This document shows positions 1 to 7,256 of a stretch of 64,000 nucleotides of DNA, piece by piece; the first letter of the stretch is position 1, and every line of letters begins with the position of its first letter. This stretch comes from Streptomyces sp. Edi4 (GTDB taxonomy: Bacteria > Actinomycetota > Actinomycetes > Streptomycetales > Streptomycetaceae): contig NZ_JBEJGY010000004.1 in NCBI RefSeq assembly GCF_040253615.1, positions 5,332,001-5,396,000 on the forward strand, read 5' to 3'. Position numbers and translations under genes: made by a program. The notes beneath the pieces are model-generated. The model did not search any database and was not told the origin of the DNA. It saw nothing but the letters and a program-made list of their open reading frames with translations.

Positions 1-1
1 G

Positions 2-238
2 GATCAGGGCTGGGAGGACTACACGTCCTGGCTCAAGAACGACCGCAAGATGCTCGCTCGGATCAACAAGCTCATCGAGGACGTCAGGCGCGACCCCTTC
101 TCGGGAATCGGCAAGCCTGAGCCGCTGAAGTACCACTTGCCGGGGGCTTGGTCGCGACGGATCGACGACGAGCACCGCCTCGTCTACCTGGTAACGGCCA
201 AGGAGATCGTCATCCTCGCCGCCAGGTACCACTACTGA
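2..238 (+). CDS. yoeB: Txe/YoeB family toxin (5' end outside window)
   Basis: The open frame enters at the left edge, so only the last 78 codons are present. An internal ATG at 50 is unlikely to be the true start because the family's N-terminal helix (W-x-D-Y) is encoded upstream of it. The protein reads GIGKPEPLK, WSRRIDDEHRLVY and ends RYHY. These match the YoeB RNase fold, with the catalytic Glu in KPEPLK, the Arg in EHRLVY and the C-terminal His in RYHY all present. YoeB toxins cleave mRNA at the translating ribosome and are neutralised by YefM. The matching antitoxin should lie just upstream, outside the window. All visible catalytic residues are intact, so the toxin should be active. 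Confidence 0.93.
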   Translation, partial: DQGWEDYTSWLKNDRKMLARINKLIEDVRRDPFSGIGKPEPLKYHLPGAWSRRIDDEHRLVYLVTAKEIVILAARYHY

Positions 239-264
239 TCGCTGAGTCGTCGGTGTGGGCTGGG

Positions 265-717
265 ATGCCCTCCCGGGCTGAGATGACCTCCTCGAAATCT
301 CCGTTTTCGCAGTTGGAATCTCTGCGGCCGATGTTCCGCTTCACCCTGGCCGAGTTCCGGTCTAACCTTCGATCCGAAGAAATAGGGGGATTTTTGAATG
401 GCCGATGTCACCTTTTGAGCCAGGCTGAACCGGTCGATGAGTACGGGCGTGCTCTTTATGCGGTATCGCGATCAATTCTGAGGGCTCATTTCGATGAATT
501 GTCGCAAGCGGACCTTGAAGACCTCAATTGCGATCGGGTGGACGTCACGTTTCGGCAGCTCGCTAAGCTCGCTCGTCTCCATCGCGACAAGGGATCACGC
601 GGAGATGGGTTCGAGTGGGCTGTTCACGAGGCGATTGTCGGCGGCGAACCACGCGTTGTAGATCTGGTCGGCGAAGCACTCAGGAAGGTGCGCCCTAGGT
701 CATTTGCTGATTTGTGA
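265..717 (+). CDS. Hypothetical protein, 5' half of a probably frameshifted gene
   Basis: This frame runs to a TGA at 715-717. It has in-frame ATGs at 265, 283 and 331, none with a clear ribosome-binding site, so the start is uncertain. The protein is about 150 aa, soluble, Leu/Arg/Asp rich, and ends in a segment with RGDGFEWAVHEAI followed by an amphipathic helix. I recognise no named domain. Codon use is much more AT-rich than in the neighbours (for example the stretch around 380-400), which suggests acquired DNA. The next open frame begins at 704 inside this one, in the +1 frame, and continues with well-formed protein. The two may therefore be halves of one ~380-aa protein. Confidence 0.5.
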   Translation: MPSRAEMTSSKSPFSQLESLRPMFRFTLAEFRSNLRSEEIGGFLNGRCHLLSQAEPVDEYGRALYAVSRSILRAHFDELSQADLEDLNCDRVDVTFRQLAKLARLHRDKGSRGDGFEWAVHEAIVGGEPRVVDLVGEALRKVRPRSFADL

Positions 718-1414
718 CAGACCGACATCCCTGATGTTCGGGCACGAGCGTGCACGCCATCTCGGATTCACTGAGGCCGTTGTCAATAACGCGAGTGGTG
801 ATGCGGTGTTGCTGCCTGACGGATCAGGCCGACCATTCGCATTCGGATCCTGGGTGCCGATTGCTGCTGGCGGTGTTGCCGCCGAGCCTCAACTTCGGGA
901 ACGGATCAAGAAGGTATGGAAGACCGACCTGTTCCTGAGTAGTACGGAGAAGGCGCGATTTGCTGCCGCGCCTATCAAGAGTAATTGGCATCAACTCGAA
1001 GATGGTAACGGGCTCCGAGTGGCGATTGTTCCCCAGGCTGTAGACCTCCCGGCAGGATATCAGAGATGGGAGAGTCTCCACCTGATCGCCCTACCAGACC
1101 CGGACGGCTTTATGGGCTTGTTCAACGATGCGTATGAGGCGATTGCTGAAGCGATTCTGACGGTTGGCAGGCACGATCGTGCGCCCTATTACTACAAGCC
1201 GAGTGCGAAGGCGCAGAAGATCCAGGCGCAACTGGAGAAGTACGGGAAGGTGAAGGTAGTCGAAATACTTGACGCCCTGAACGAAGCAGCGCAGCAGAAT
1301 CTAATTACTGTCGACCGAAAGCTCATGTCAGTGGAAGCGCCTACGTGGCTCCATATCAATGAGAAGCGTACGCCCATCATCGCGCCGAGGCCGTCGTTCG
1401 AGAAGCTTGACTGA
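704..1414 (+). CDS. Hypothetical protein, 3' half of a probably frameshifted gene
   Basis: This 236-codon frame opens at a TTG (704) that overlaps the upstream frame by 14 bp; an ATG at 734 is the other possible start. It contains TSLMFGHERARHLGF, DAVLLPDGSGRPFAFG, KVWKTDLFLS, GLRVAIVPQ and PDGFMGLFNDAYEA, and ends PSFEKLD. The protein is soluble with no signal peptide. Neither start has a good Shine-Dalgarno site, and the sequence starts abruptly in mid-fold. Together with the 14-bp overlap, this favours a frameshift within one gene over two translationally coupled genes. The function is unknown, and the genes around it are toxin-antitoxin cassettes. Confidence 0.55.
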   Translation: MLICDRPTSLMFGHERARHLGFTEAVVNNASGDAVLLPDGSGRPFAFGSWVPIAAGGVAAEPQLRERIKKVWKTDLFLSSTEKARFAAAPIKSNWHQLEDGNGLRVAIVPQAVDLPAGYQRWESLHLIALPDPDGFMGLFNDAYEAIAEAILTVGRHDRAPYYYKPSAKAQKIQAQLEKYGKVKVVEILDALNEAAQQNLITVDRKLMSVEAPTWLHINEKRTPIIAPRPSFEKLD

Positions 1415-1418
1415 TCTG

Positions 1419-1610
1419 ACGACGTTCCGGCTGCGGAACGAGCGCGGTGAACCGAGGGGATCGGTCTCCAGCGCGGACAGCTTGCCTAGGATGCGCAGCG
1501 CCGTGTCGCCATGGATCTTCCGCAGCCGGGCCTGCGCTTCCCGTCGCAAGTCGGTCGGTATTTGCGCACCGCGCGCCAGCGTCTCCCTGGCGATGTCCTC
1601 GATCGGGTGA
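1419..1610 (-). pseudogene. Degraded RelE toxin with the tail of its antitoxin (copy 1)
   Basis: On the minus strand this segment encodes EAQARLRKIHGDTALRIL and ALETDPLG, closely matching EAQAELRKIPRDMALRIL and ELETDPLG of the intact RelE at 1890-2153. The match then dissolves: the C-terminal half that carries the active-site region is gone. The segment at 1570-1607 matches the 3' end of the intact antitoxin gene (2155-2190). The match breaks at GATCGGG and jumps directly to sequence that resembles the region upstream of the intact antitoxin. Copy 1 therefore looks like a cassette with an internal deletion that removed most of the antitoxin gene and its promoter. Confidence 0.75.
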
Positions 1611-1777
1611 CGGTGGGAGGGCCTCTCATCGCGGTCGTGGGTGCTGGATGTGCTGGGTGAGCAGCTACCGTGCTGGATCGGTGCTGGATGCGGCCCTCTC
1701 GAAGCCTGTTTCCGCAGGTCGGAGCTCTGCGTTGAACGTTCCGCTTCAACGTGTGGTCGTGCACTTACTGCAAGTGA

Positions 1778-1791
1778 CTTGATTGATCAAG
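1778..1791. repeat. Short inverted repeat
   Basis: CTTGAT-TG-ATCAAG is a 14-bp near-perfect palindrome in an AT-richer patch. A second small inverted repeat (CACTT/AAGTG) lies just before it at about 1761-1775. Its position between two toxin cassettes would suit an operator or a recombination scar. No function can be assigned. Confidence 0.4.
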
Positions 1792-1802
1792 CGTGGAGGT
1801 CG

Positions 1803-1836
1803 GAAGGGGTCGGACTCTGTCGAGTTCGACCCCTTC
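1803..1836 (-). terminator. Hairpin terminator downstream of the RelE toxin gene
   Basis: GAAGGGGTCG (1803-1812) pairs perfectly with CGACCCCTTC (1827-1836) around a 14-nt loop. The hairpin lies 54 bp beyond the stop codon of the minus-strand toxin gene, where a terminator for the toxin-antitoxin operon is expected. Confidence 0.6.
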
Positions 1837-1889
1837 GTCGTCACCGTGCTGGATGGGTGCTGGATATTCTGACGTGGAGTCAGTGGCAC

Positions 1890-2153
1890 TCAGGTCTCGT
1901 AAACGGTGGACCGGTGCCCGACGTGCACGACCCAGATCACAAGTTCCCCGTTGTCGATCGCGTAGACGACGCGGTAGTCGCCGACGCGGAGGCGGCGACG
2001 TTCGGGCCGGGAGACGAGTGCGGTGGTGTTGAAGCCGAGAGGGTCGGTTTCCAACTCGGCCAGCTTGGCCAGGATGCGCAGCGCCATGTCGCGAGGGATC
2101 TTCCGGAGCTCGGCCTGGGCCTCGGGTCGGAAGATGGTTCGGTACTCACTCAC
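1890..2153 (-). CDS. relE: RelE/ParE family toxin
   Basis: This is an 87-aa basic protein starting at GTG 2153. It shows the RelE/ParE fold: YRTIFRPEAQAELRKI, then RRLRVGDYRVVYAID and VIWVVHVGHRSTVYE near the end. The Arg-rich strand RRRLRVGDYRVVY and the C-terminal HVGHR carry the residues normally used to bind and cleave ribosome-bound mRNA. It is the second gene of a pair: its GTG lies within the last 8 bp of the antitoxin gene (GTGAGTGA), giving translational coupling. It is the only intact copy of three related toxin sequences in 1419-2897. Confidence 0.93.
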   Translation of the reverse strand: MSEYRTIFRPEAQAELRKIPRDMALRILAKLAELETDPLGFNTTALVSRPERRRLRVGDYRVVYAIDNGELVIWVVHVGHRSTVYET

Positions 2154-2415
2154 TGCGCGCCAGCGTCTCCCTCATGATGTCCTCGATCGGGATACCGGGT
2201 GTCGAGTTGGCCATGCGCTCGTCGATGATCCGGTTGATCTCGCGCTCTTCCCACTCCTGGTACTTGCGCAGCACCTCAATGGACACCACGGCGGCGACTT
2301 CCTTGCCCCGGCGCGTGATCACCGTGGGTACGTCGTCGCGGTCCGCGCGCTCCACGACCTCCGCCAGGTGAGCGCGCACGTCGCGGATGGACTCTATAGG
2401 CAGGGGCTGCGTCAT
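2146..2415 (-). CDS. Phd/YefM family antitoxin
   Basis: This 89-aa protein begins at ATG 2415, although the reading frame is open further upstream. It starts MTQPLPIESIRDVRAHLAEV and continues VPTVITRRGKEVAAVVS, the classic YefM/Phd DNA-binding N-terminal domain. An acidic, flexible C-terminus rich in Glu and Arg would wrap the toxin. It represses its own promoter and neutralises the RelE-type toxin encoded immediately downstream, with which it overlaps by 8 bp. Phd/YefM antitoxins paired with RelE-type toxins are a common mixed combination. The 3' end of this gene is duplicated at 1570-1607. Confidence 0.93.
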   Translation of the reverse strand: MTQPLPIESIRDVRAHLAEVVERADRDDVPTVITRRGKEVAAVVSIEVLRKYQEWEEREINRIIDERMANSTPGIPIEDIMRETLARSE

Positions 2416-2440
2416 GGGCTCAAGAGTACCGAGTGTCTCG

Positions 2441-2450
2441 TGTGTACACA
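2441..2450. promoter_or_regulatory. Putative YefM operator (TGTGTACACA)
   Basis: This perfect 10-bp palindrome sits 26 bp upstream of the antitoxin start codon. Its core, TGTACA, is the established recognition core of YefM-YoeB operators, so autoregulation of the antitoxin-toxin operon here is a strong inference. No second TGTACA core was seen nearby. Confidence 0.7.
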
Positions 2451-2451
2451 A

Positions 2452-2640
2452 TGGGTGCCGTGACGGTGGACGGGCTCCCTCGTCGCGTTTGGGCGTGCTG
2501 GATGTGCTGGATGAACTCGCACCGTGCTGGATCGGTGCTGGATGACCACCTTCAGAACCGAGTTTTCGCGGGTCGGGGCGCTGCGCTGAACGTTCCGGTT
2601 CAACGTGTAGTGGGTGCCGTTGCACCACGTTGCCGATTCT
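2452..2640. repeat. Second copy of a duplicated non-coding block
   Basis: This stretch resembles 1607-1770. Both contain GTGCTGGATGTGCTGG, then CCGTGCTGGATCGGTGCTGGATG about 20 bp later, then GTTGAACGTTCC or CTGAACGTTCC followed by TTCAACGTGT. The block lies upstream of the intact antitoxin here and upstream of the deleted copy there. It shows that a whole toxin-antitoxin cassette was duplicated with its flank. No gene is supported in 2452-2740. Confidence 0.6.
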
Positions 2641-2744
2641 GTAAACACGCAGGTCAGAAAGGGTCCTCTTCCCTTGGGGTGGATCCCTGGTTTTTCCCAT
2701 GCTGACTTGATGCTGACCTGGAAGCACACCTCATCACTCCTCCG

Positions 2745-2897
2745 GGCTGGGACACGAGTGCGGTGGTGTTGAAGCCCGAGAGGTCGGTCTCCAGTTCGGT
2801 CAGCTTGGCCAGGATGCGCAGTGCGTGTTGTGAGGGATCTTCCGAAGCTCGGCCTGTGCCTCGGGGGTGGAGGACGGTTCGGTACTCACTCAGCGAC
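2745..2897 (-). pseudogene. Fragment of a third RelE toxin (copy 3)
   Basis: The DNA matches the N-terminal two thirds of the intact toxin gene: GACACGAGTGCGGTGGTGTTGAAG, CAGCTTGGCCAGGATGCGCAG and the start region GGTTCGGTACTCACTCA are nearly identical to 2015-2150. The reading frame is broken near 2820 by small deletions, and no antitoxin remnant follows the start region. About 150 bp of unremarkable sequence (2900-3050) then separates it from the aldo/keto reductase. Confidence 0.7.
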
Positions 2898-3053
2898 GTG
2901 GGAAGGCGCGGTTTCGCAGGTCGCGGTGGTGTCGTGGGGGTTCCGTCGTCGAGGCCTGGCTGGGTGGGGGAGGCGGCTACGGTGCGGACGTGGGCCGGGC
3001 GCTCTGCGTGGGCCGGATCCCTGGAACTGTTCGGCGTTCAGAAGGAGTTCTCC

Positions 3054-4055
3054 GTGAAACACCGCACACTCGGCACCCACGGGCCACGGGTGTCTGCCGT
3101 GGGGCTCGGCTGTATGGGCATGTCCGTCGCCTACGGGGTGCCGGACGCCGCCGAGTCCGAGCGCACGCTGGACCGCGCTCTCGACCTCGGGGTCGACTTC
3201 CTCGACACGGCGGACGCGTACGGACGCGGCGCCAACGAGGAGCTTCTGGGCACCTGGTTGCGCCGCCGGGCCGCCGAGCGGAGCCGCGTGGTGCTGGCGA
3301 CGAAGTTCGGGCTGCGCCACGACCCGGAGTCCGGCCGGGTGGACGGCGTGGACACGTCGGCCGGGTACGTGCGGGACGCCTGCCACGCGTCGCTGCGCCG
3401 CTTGGGCGTCGACTACATCGACCTCTACTGTGTGCACCGCCGCGACCCCGCGACCCCCATCGAGGAAACGGTCGGCGCGATGGCCGAGCTGGTGGAAGCG
3501 GGAGACATCCGGTACCTCGCGCTGAGCGAGGTCGGCGCCGACACGCTGCGCCGGGCCCACGCCGTGCACCCCATCAGCGCGGTCCAGTTGGAGTACTCGC
3601 TCTTCACCAGGGACGTGGTGGAGGGCGAGATGCTGGACACCTGCCGGGAGCTCGGCATATCGGTGGTGGCGTACTCCCCGCTCGGGCGCGCCATGCTGAC
3701 CGGGAGCATCACGGCGGTGGGCGACCTGGGCAGCGGGGACAACCGCAGGCGCTGGCCCCGGTTCGCCGACGAGAACCTGCCACACAACCTGACTCTGGTC
3801 GAGGCCGTGCACCGGGCCGCCGACGAGATCGGCTGCACGCCCGCGCAGGCCGCCCTCGCTTGGCTGCTGGCGCAGGGCGACGACATCGTTCCCATCCCCG
3901 GTACGAAGAAACGGCGCTACCTGGAGGAGAACGCGGCGGCCGCCGACGTGACCCTGACCGAGGAGCAGTGCGCGCTGCTGCGCGGCGCGGTGCCGGACGG
4001 GGCGGTGGCCGGCGGCCGCTATCCGGAGCAGGCCATGTCCCGGCTCGGCCACTGA
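3054..4055 (+). CDS. Aldo/keto reductase
   Basis: This 333-aa NADPH-dependent oxidoreductase starts at GTG 3054 behind an AAGGAG site 7 bp upstream; the open frame extends further upstream without support. The catalytic residues are visible as Asp51 and Tyr56 in FLDTADAYG, Lys85 in VLATKFG and a His in the LYCVHRRDP strand. The C-terminal cofactor loop reads VPIPGTKKRRYLEEN. The sequence is of the YhdN/AKR13-like type with an N-terminal GLGCMGMS motif. It has the usual length and probably reduces a carbonyl or quinone substrate in the cytoplasm. It faces the LAL regulator gene, so the two are convergent. Confidence 0.93.
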   Translation: MKHRTLGTHGPRVSAVGLGCMGMSVAYGVPDAAESERTLDRALDLGVDFLDTADAYGRGANEELLGTWLRRRAAERSRVVLATKFGLRHDPESGRVDGVDTSAGYVRDACHASLRRLGVDYIDLYCVHRRDPATPIEETVGAMAELVEAGDIRYLALSEVGADTLRRAHAVHPISAVQLEYSLFTRDVVEGEMLDTCRELGISVVAYSPLGRAMLTGSITAVGDLGSGDNRRRWPRFADENLPHNLTLVEAVHRAADEIGCTPAQAALAWLLAQGDDIVPIPGTKKRRYLEENAAAADVTLTEEQCALLRGAVPDGAVAGGRYPEQAMSRLGH

Positions 4056-4225
4056 TCCCCGCCGGCCTGGGCCATCCGGCCTGGGCCGTCCCCGCCGGCC
4101 TCGACCGCTGGCCCTCGCCGGCCGACACCGGCGAGCGGGGTGTCGCGGTCGCGGGCCGCGCTGGTCGCAGGCGCCGAAGCGGCCCTGGTGGTTTTGCTGG
4201 ACCTCGATCGGGAAGTGTTCGCTCC

Positions 4226-4324
4226 GCCGGTCACGCCGGTCACGCCGGTCACGCCGGTCACCCCGGTCGCCCCGGTCGCCCCGGTCACGCCGGTCACCCC
4301 GGCCACGCCGGTCACCCCGGTCGC
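4226..4324. repeat. Eleven-unit 9-bp tandem repeat
   Basis: Eleven consecutive 9-bp units of GCCGGTCAC and close variants (CCCGGTCGC, CCCGGTCAC) lie between two convergent genes. A smaller 8-bp repeat (CACCGAGC) follows at about 4345-4370. The units would translate as a Val-Thr-Pro or Gly-Val-Thr repeat, but no credible gene covers them. They look like an expandable minisatellite in the intergenic space. Confidence 0.85.
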
Positions 4325-4377
4325 GGCCCGACAGCGGCACCGGCCACCGAGCCACCGAGCCACCGAGCCCCGTCGTG

Positions 4378-7200
4378 CTAGGGATGCACAGGACGGTCCG
4401 TGCCGTCGGCGTGCCGTGGTCGGGGTGGCGGGGCGGCCAGGCCCTGTTGGAAGGCTATGGATGCCGCCTCCGTGCGGGTGGTCGCGTTCAGCTTGGTCAG
4501 GATGTGGGAGACGTGGACGCCCGCCGTGCTGGGGGAGATGTGCAGGCAGGCAGCGATCTGACGGTTGGTCAGGCCGTCGGCGAGCAGCTGGAGCACTTCG
4601 CGCTCGCGTTCCGTGAGGCCGTCCTGGGCGGGCCGGGGGCGCAGGAGCCGGGCGATCTGGCGGGACAGGGGCGCGGCCCCCAGGTCCTGGGACAGCCGGG
4701 CGGCTTCGTGGAGGCGTGTCGTCGCGCCGGGCCGGTCGCCGCCGGCCAGGGCGACGCGCGCGCCGTGGAAGAGGCACAGCGCCAGTTCGTAGGGCTGTCG
4801 CAGCTCACGCCAGCGGGCCACCGCGTGATCCCAGCCGTCGTCGGCGAGCAGTGCCCGGAGCATGGTCCGCCAGGCCGAGTCCAGTGTTCCGTCCACACCG
4901 AGCGCCGCGTCCACGGCGGCCAGTTGGGCCTGCCGGGTGGCGATCCGCTGCCGCAGTTCGCGGTCGGCGCGGGGTGACAGCCGTGCCCGCTGCACCAGGG
5001 CGCCCGCCACCAGGACCGGCCGGGCGTCGCTGCTGAAGTCCCGGGTGAGCGCCGGGTCGGACAGGGCGCGCTCCACATACCGGTCGGCGCGCTCCATGTC
5101 GCCCTGGGCGGCCGCGAGCAGACACAGCAGCTGGTGGCGGGGGGCCAGGCTTCCGCTCCGGGACTGGTCTTCGCCGTCCAAGTCCCGCACTTCGGCGGCG
5201 ACTTCGGCCGCCGACGTCAAGTCGCCGCGCAACAGCGCCAGATGGCCGGTGAGGGTGCGCAGTCCCCGCTTCGACTGCGGGGGCGCGTCCTCCCGCAGGG
5301 CCTGCGCCAGCACGGTGGCCGCCTCGTCCCAGCGTCCGGCCAGGATGAGGCCGCGGGCCGCGTAACGGGCGAGTTCCGCGCCCCGGCTGCGGCCGAGCCC
5401 GTACCGGCGGGCGAGATGGATCCCGTCGCGGGCCGCCTCGATGGCGCGTGGGTGGTCGCCCGCCTTGGTGTGCAGCGTGGCCTCGTACATCGGTACCGTC
5501 ATCAACAGGTCGCTGCTGTCGAGCCGTTCGGCGAGGACGCGGGCTTCGGTCAGCGCCGCCAGGTGGCCGGTCATGGATGCGACGCCGAGGAGGCCGCGGA
5601 TGGTGACCGTGGCGTCACCGGTGGCCCGGCCGATGGCAAGGGCCTCGTCGAACGGGGCGCGGGCCCGCTCGATGTCGGGCAGCAGGCCCATCGCCAGGAC
5701 GCCGAGCAGCCGGCCCCGCTGGAGGCCGCCGGGAGGCAGCAGGTCCAGGGCGCGCTCCCAGTCGGCTGTCCCGGTGCCGCCCAGCCGGTGCCGCAGCCTG
5801 CCCCGGTGTTCGAGAAGCAGGGCGGTCCGCTCGGGCTCGCGCCGCTCGTCCACGGCGGCGAGTGCGGCGTCGGCGTACTCGATGCCGAGGGCGTAGTCTC
5901 CGCTGAGCATGCACGCCTCGGCGGCGTCCGTCAGTACGTCGATCCGGTCCGCGCCCAGCTGGACTACCGGGTCCCACAGGTCCAGGACCACGCCGAGCAG
6001 GCGTGCTTGTTCGGCGTAGGCGTAGGTCCGGTGGGCCTGGCCGGCGGCCAGGAGGGTGGCCGACAGGGCCAGGACGCGGTCACCGGCGGCCCGGGCGTGG
6101 GCGGCCAGTTCCGCCGGGGCGCCGTGCGCGCGCAGCGCCTGGGCATAGCGCGCGTGCAGCCGGGCCCGCTCGCCGGGCAGCAGGTCCTCGTACACCGCGT
6201 CCCGGATCAGGGCGTGGCGGAACGCGTAGCCGTCGCCGGACATGACCAGCAGGCCCTTGTCGATCAACTCCCGCAGCACGGCGTCCAGTTCCGCGCCGTC
6301 GTGTCCGGTCACCTCGGTCAGCAGACGGTGCGGGAGGTGTCCGCCCGACACCGAGGCGACGCGCAGCAGTTCGCGAGCGGGGCCCGGCAGGGAGCGCGGG
6401 CCGTTCAAAAGCAGGTCGCGGGCGCTGTCCGGGGTCCGCTCACCTGACCGGGCCAGCGCCTCGACGAACAGCGGGTTGCCGTCACTGCGTTCATGGACGC
6501 GGCCGACGGTGGCCGGGTCCGGTTCGGTGCCGAGGATGGCGGTCAGTTGGCGGCCCACGTCCCGTGGGTCGAGACGGTCCAGGCGCAGCCTGGTGGTGCC
6601 CGGGCGGCGGATGAGTTCCGAGAGCAGTGCTCCGGTCTCCGGCGGGCGGCAGGTGATCACGAGGAGCACCCCGGCCGCACTCAGGTTCCGTACGAGGAAT
6701 CCGAGGAGCTCGCTGGTGGCGGCGTCCGCCCAGTGCAGGTCCTCGATCGTGAGGACGAGCGGCTGGTGGGCGGCGGCTCGTTCGACCAGCGTCAGCACCT
6801 CCTCGTACAGCTGGTGCTTGCCGCCCTCGGTGTCCTCGGCCGCCTCGCCGAGCTCGGGGAACCAGCGGGCCAGCCTGCGGCACGGTCTCGGCGTCACGCC
6901 CTCGATCCGGATCAGGGTCCGCAGGATCGTCACGAACGGCGCGTACGGCAGGCCGTCGCGGCCCAGCTCCGCGCACGCGCCGCCGACCACCCGCACGCCC
7001 GGGCCGAGCGAGAGCGCGAACTCGGCGAGCAGCCGGGACTTGCCGATCCCGGCGTCCCCGGTCACAAGCGCCACCCCCGGGCCCCGCCCGACGGCCGTGT
7101 CCAGGGCCGCCCTCAGCGCCGACAACTCCTCGTCCCTGCCGACGAACACAGGACTGACCACACGCCACGTCACCACCGCGCCAGCATATAAATCCCACAT
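4378..7200 (-). CDS. LAL-type LuxR family transcriptional regulator with AAA ATPase domain
   Basis: This large (about 930-aa) regulator of the MalT/LAL family has an N-terminal VFVGRDEELSAL motif and Walker A GDAGIGKS. Walker B is LVLTIEDLHWAD. A long TPR-like helical middle and a C-terminal LuxR helix-turn-helix follow (LTEREREVLQLLADGLTNRQIA). Such proteins bind ATP and an inducer and activate promoters. The start is uncertain: ATGs at 7239 and 7200 and GTGs at 7176, 7173 and 7161 are all in frame, and none has a strong ribosome-binding site. A TTA codon at 7189-7191 would make the gene depend on bldA only if one of the ATG starts is used. It is divergent from the acetyltransferase gene. 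Confidence 0.92.
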   Translation of the reverse strand: MWDLYAGAVVTWRVVSPVFVGRDEELSALRAALDTAVGRGPGVALVTGDAGIGKSRLLAEFALSLGPGVRVVGGACAELGRDGLPYAPFVTILRTLIRIEGVTPRPCRRLARWFPELGEAAEDTEGGKHQLYEEVLTLVERAAAHQPLVLTIEDLHWADAATSELLGFLVRNLSAAGVLLVITCRPPETGALLSELIRRPGTTRLRLDRLDPRDVGRQLTAILGTEPDPATVGRVHERSDGNPLFVEALARSGERTPDSARDLLLNGPRSLPGPARELLRVASVSGGHLPHRLLTEVTGHDGAELDAVLRELIDKGLLVMSGDGYAFRHALIRDAVYEDLLPGERARLHARYAQALRAHGAPAELAAHARAAGDRVLALSATLLAAGQAHRTYAYAEQARLLGVVLDLWDPVVQLGADRIDVLTDAAEACMLSGDYALGIEYADAALAAVDERREPERTALLLEHRGRLRHRLGGTGTADWERALDLLPPGGLQRGRLLGVLAMGLLPDIERARAPFDEALAIGRATGDATVTIRGLLGVASMTGHLAALTEARVLAERLDSSDLLMTVPMYEATLHTKAGDHPRAIEAARDGIHLARRYGLGRSRGAELARYAARGLILAGRWDEAATVLAQALREDAPPQSKRGLRTLTGHLALLRGDLTSAAEVAAEVRDLDGEDQSRSGSLAPRHQLLCLLAAAQGDMERADRYVERALSDPALTRDFSSDARPVLVAGALVQRARLSPRADRELRQRIATRQAQLAAVDAALGVDGTLDSAWRTMLRALLADDGWDHAVARWRELRQPYELALCLFHGARVALAGGDRPGATTRLHEAARLSQDLGAAPLSRQIARLLRPRPAQDGLTEREREVLQLLADGLTNRQIAACLHISPSTAGVHVSHILTKLNATTRTEAASIAFQQGLAAPPPRPRHADGTDRPVHP

Positions 7201-7206
7201 ATAAAT
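7185..7206. promoter_or_regulatory. AT-rich divergent promoter region with a direct repeat
   Basis: CATATAAAT occurs twice, at 7185-7193 and 7198-7206, in DNA that is otherwise about 70% GC. The pair lies between the LAL regulator and the acetyltransferase. Either copy could supply a -10 element, or the pair could be a direct-repeat activator site. If the first copy is the -10 for the regulator, its transcript would be nearly leaderless from GTG 7176. Confidence 0.5.
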
Positions 7207-7256
7207 AGAGAGATCGACCGATGCGCCGTGCCTGTTCATCCCGCGACGCTCGACAC

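Noticed and set aside
1803..1836. Possible tRNA remnant because of the GTTCGACCCC-like T-arm sequence
   Set aside because: No cloverleaf can be drawn around it; the perfect stem fits a simple terminator.
2763..3053. An upstream extension of the aldo/keto reductase frame
   Set aside because: The extension runs through the antisense of a decayed toxin gene. The GTG at 3054 has a good ribosome-binding site and gives the normal family length.
4140..4616. A 158-codon plus-strand frame with a Val-Thr-Pro repeat
   Set aside because: Most of it is the 9-bp minisatellite plus the antisense of the LAL gene's 3' end. It has no ribosome-binding site, and its codon pattern does not match real genes here.
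5134..6447. A long plus-strand open frame inside the LAL regulator gene
   Set aside because: It is the antisense of a well-supported coding sequence. Long antisense frames are expected at this GC content, and the translated product has no recognisable fold.
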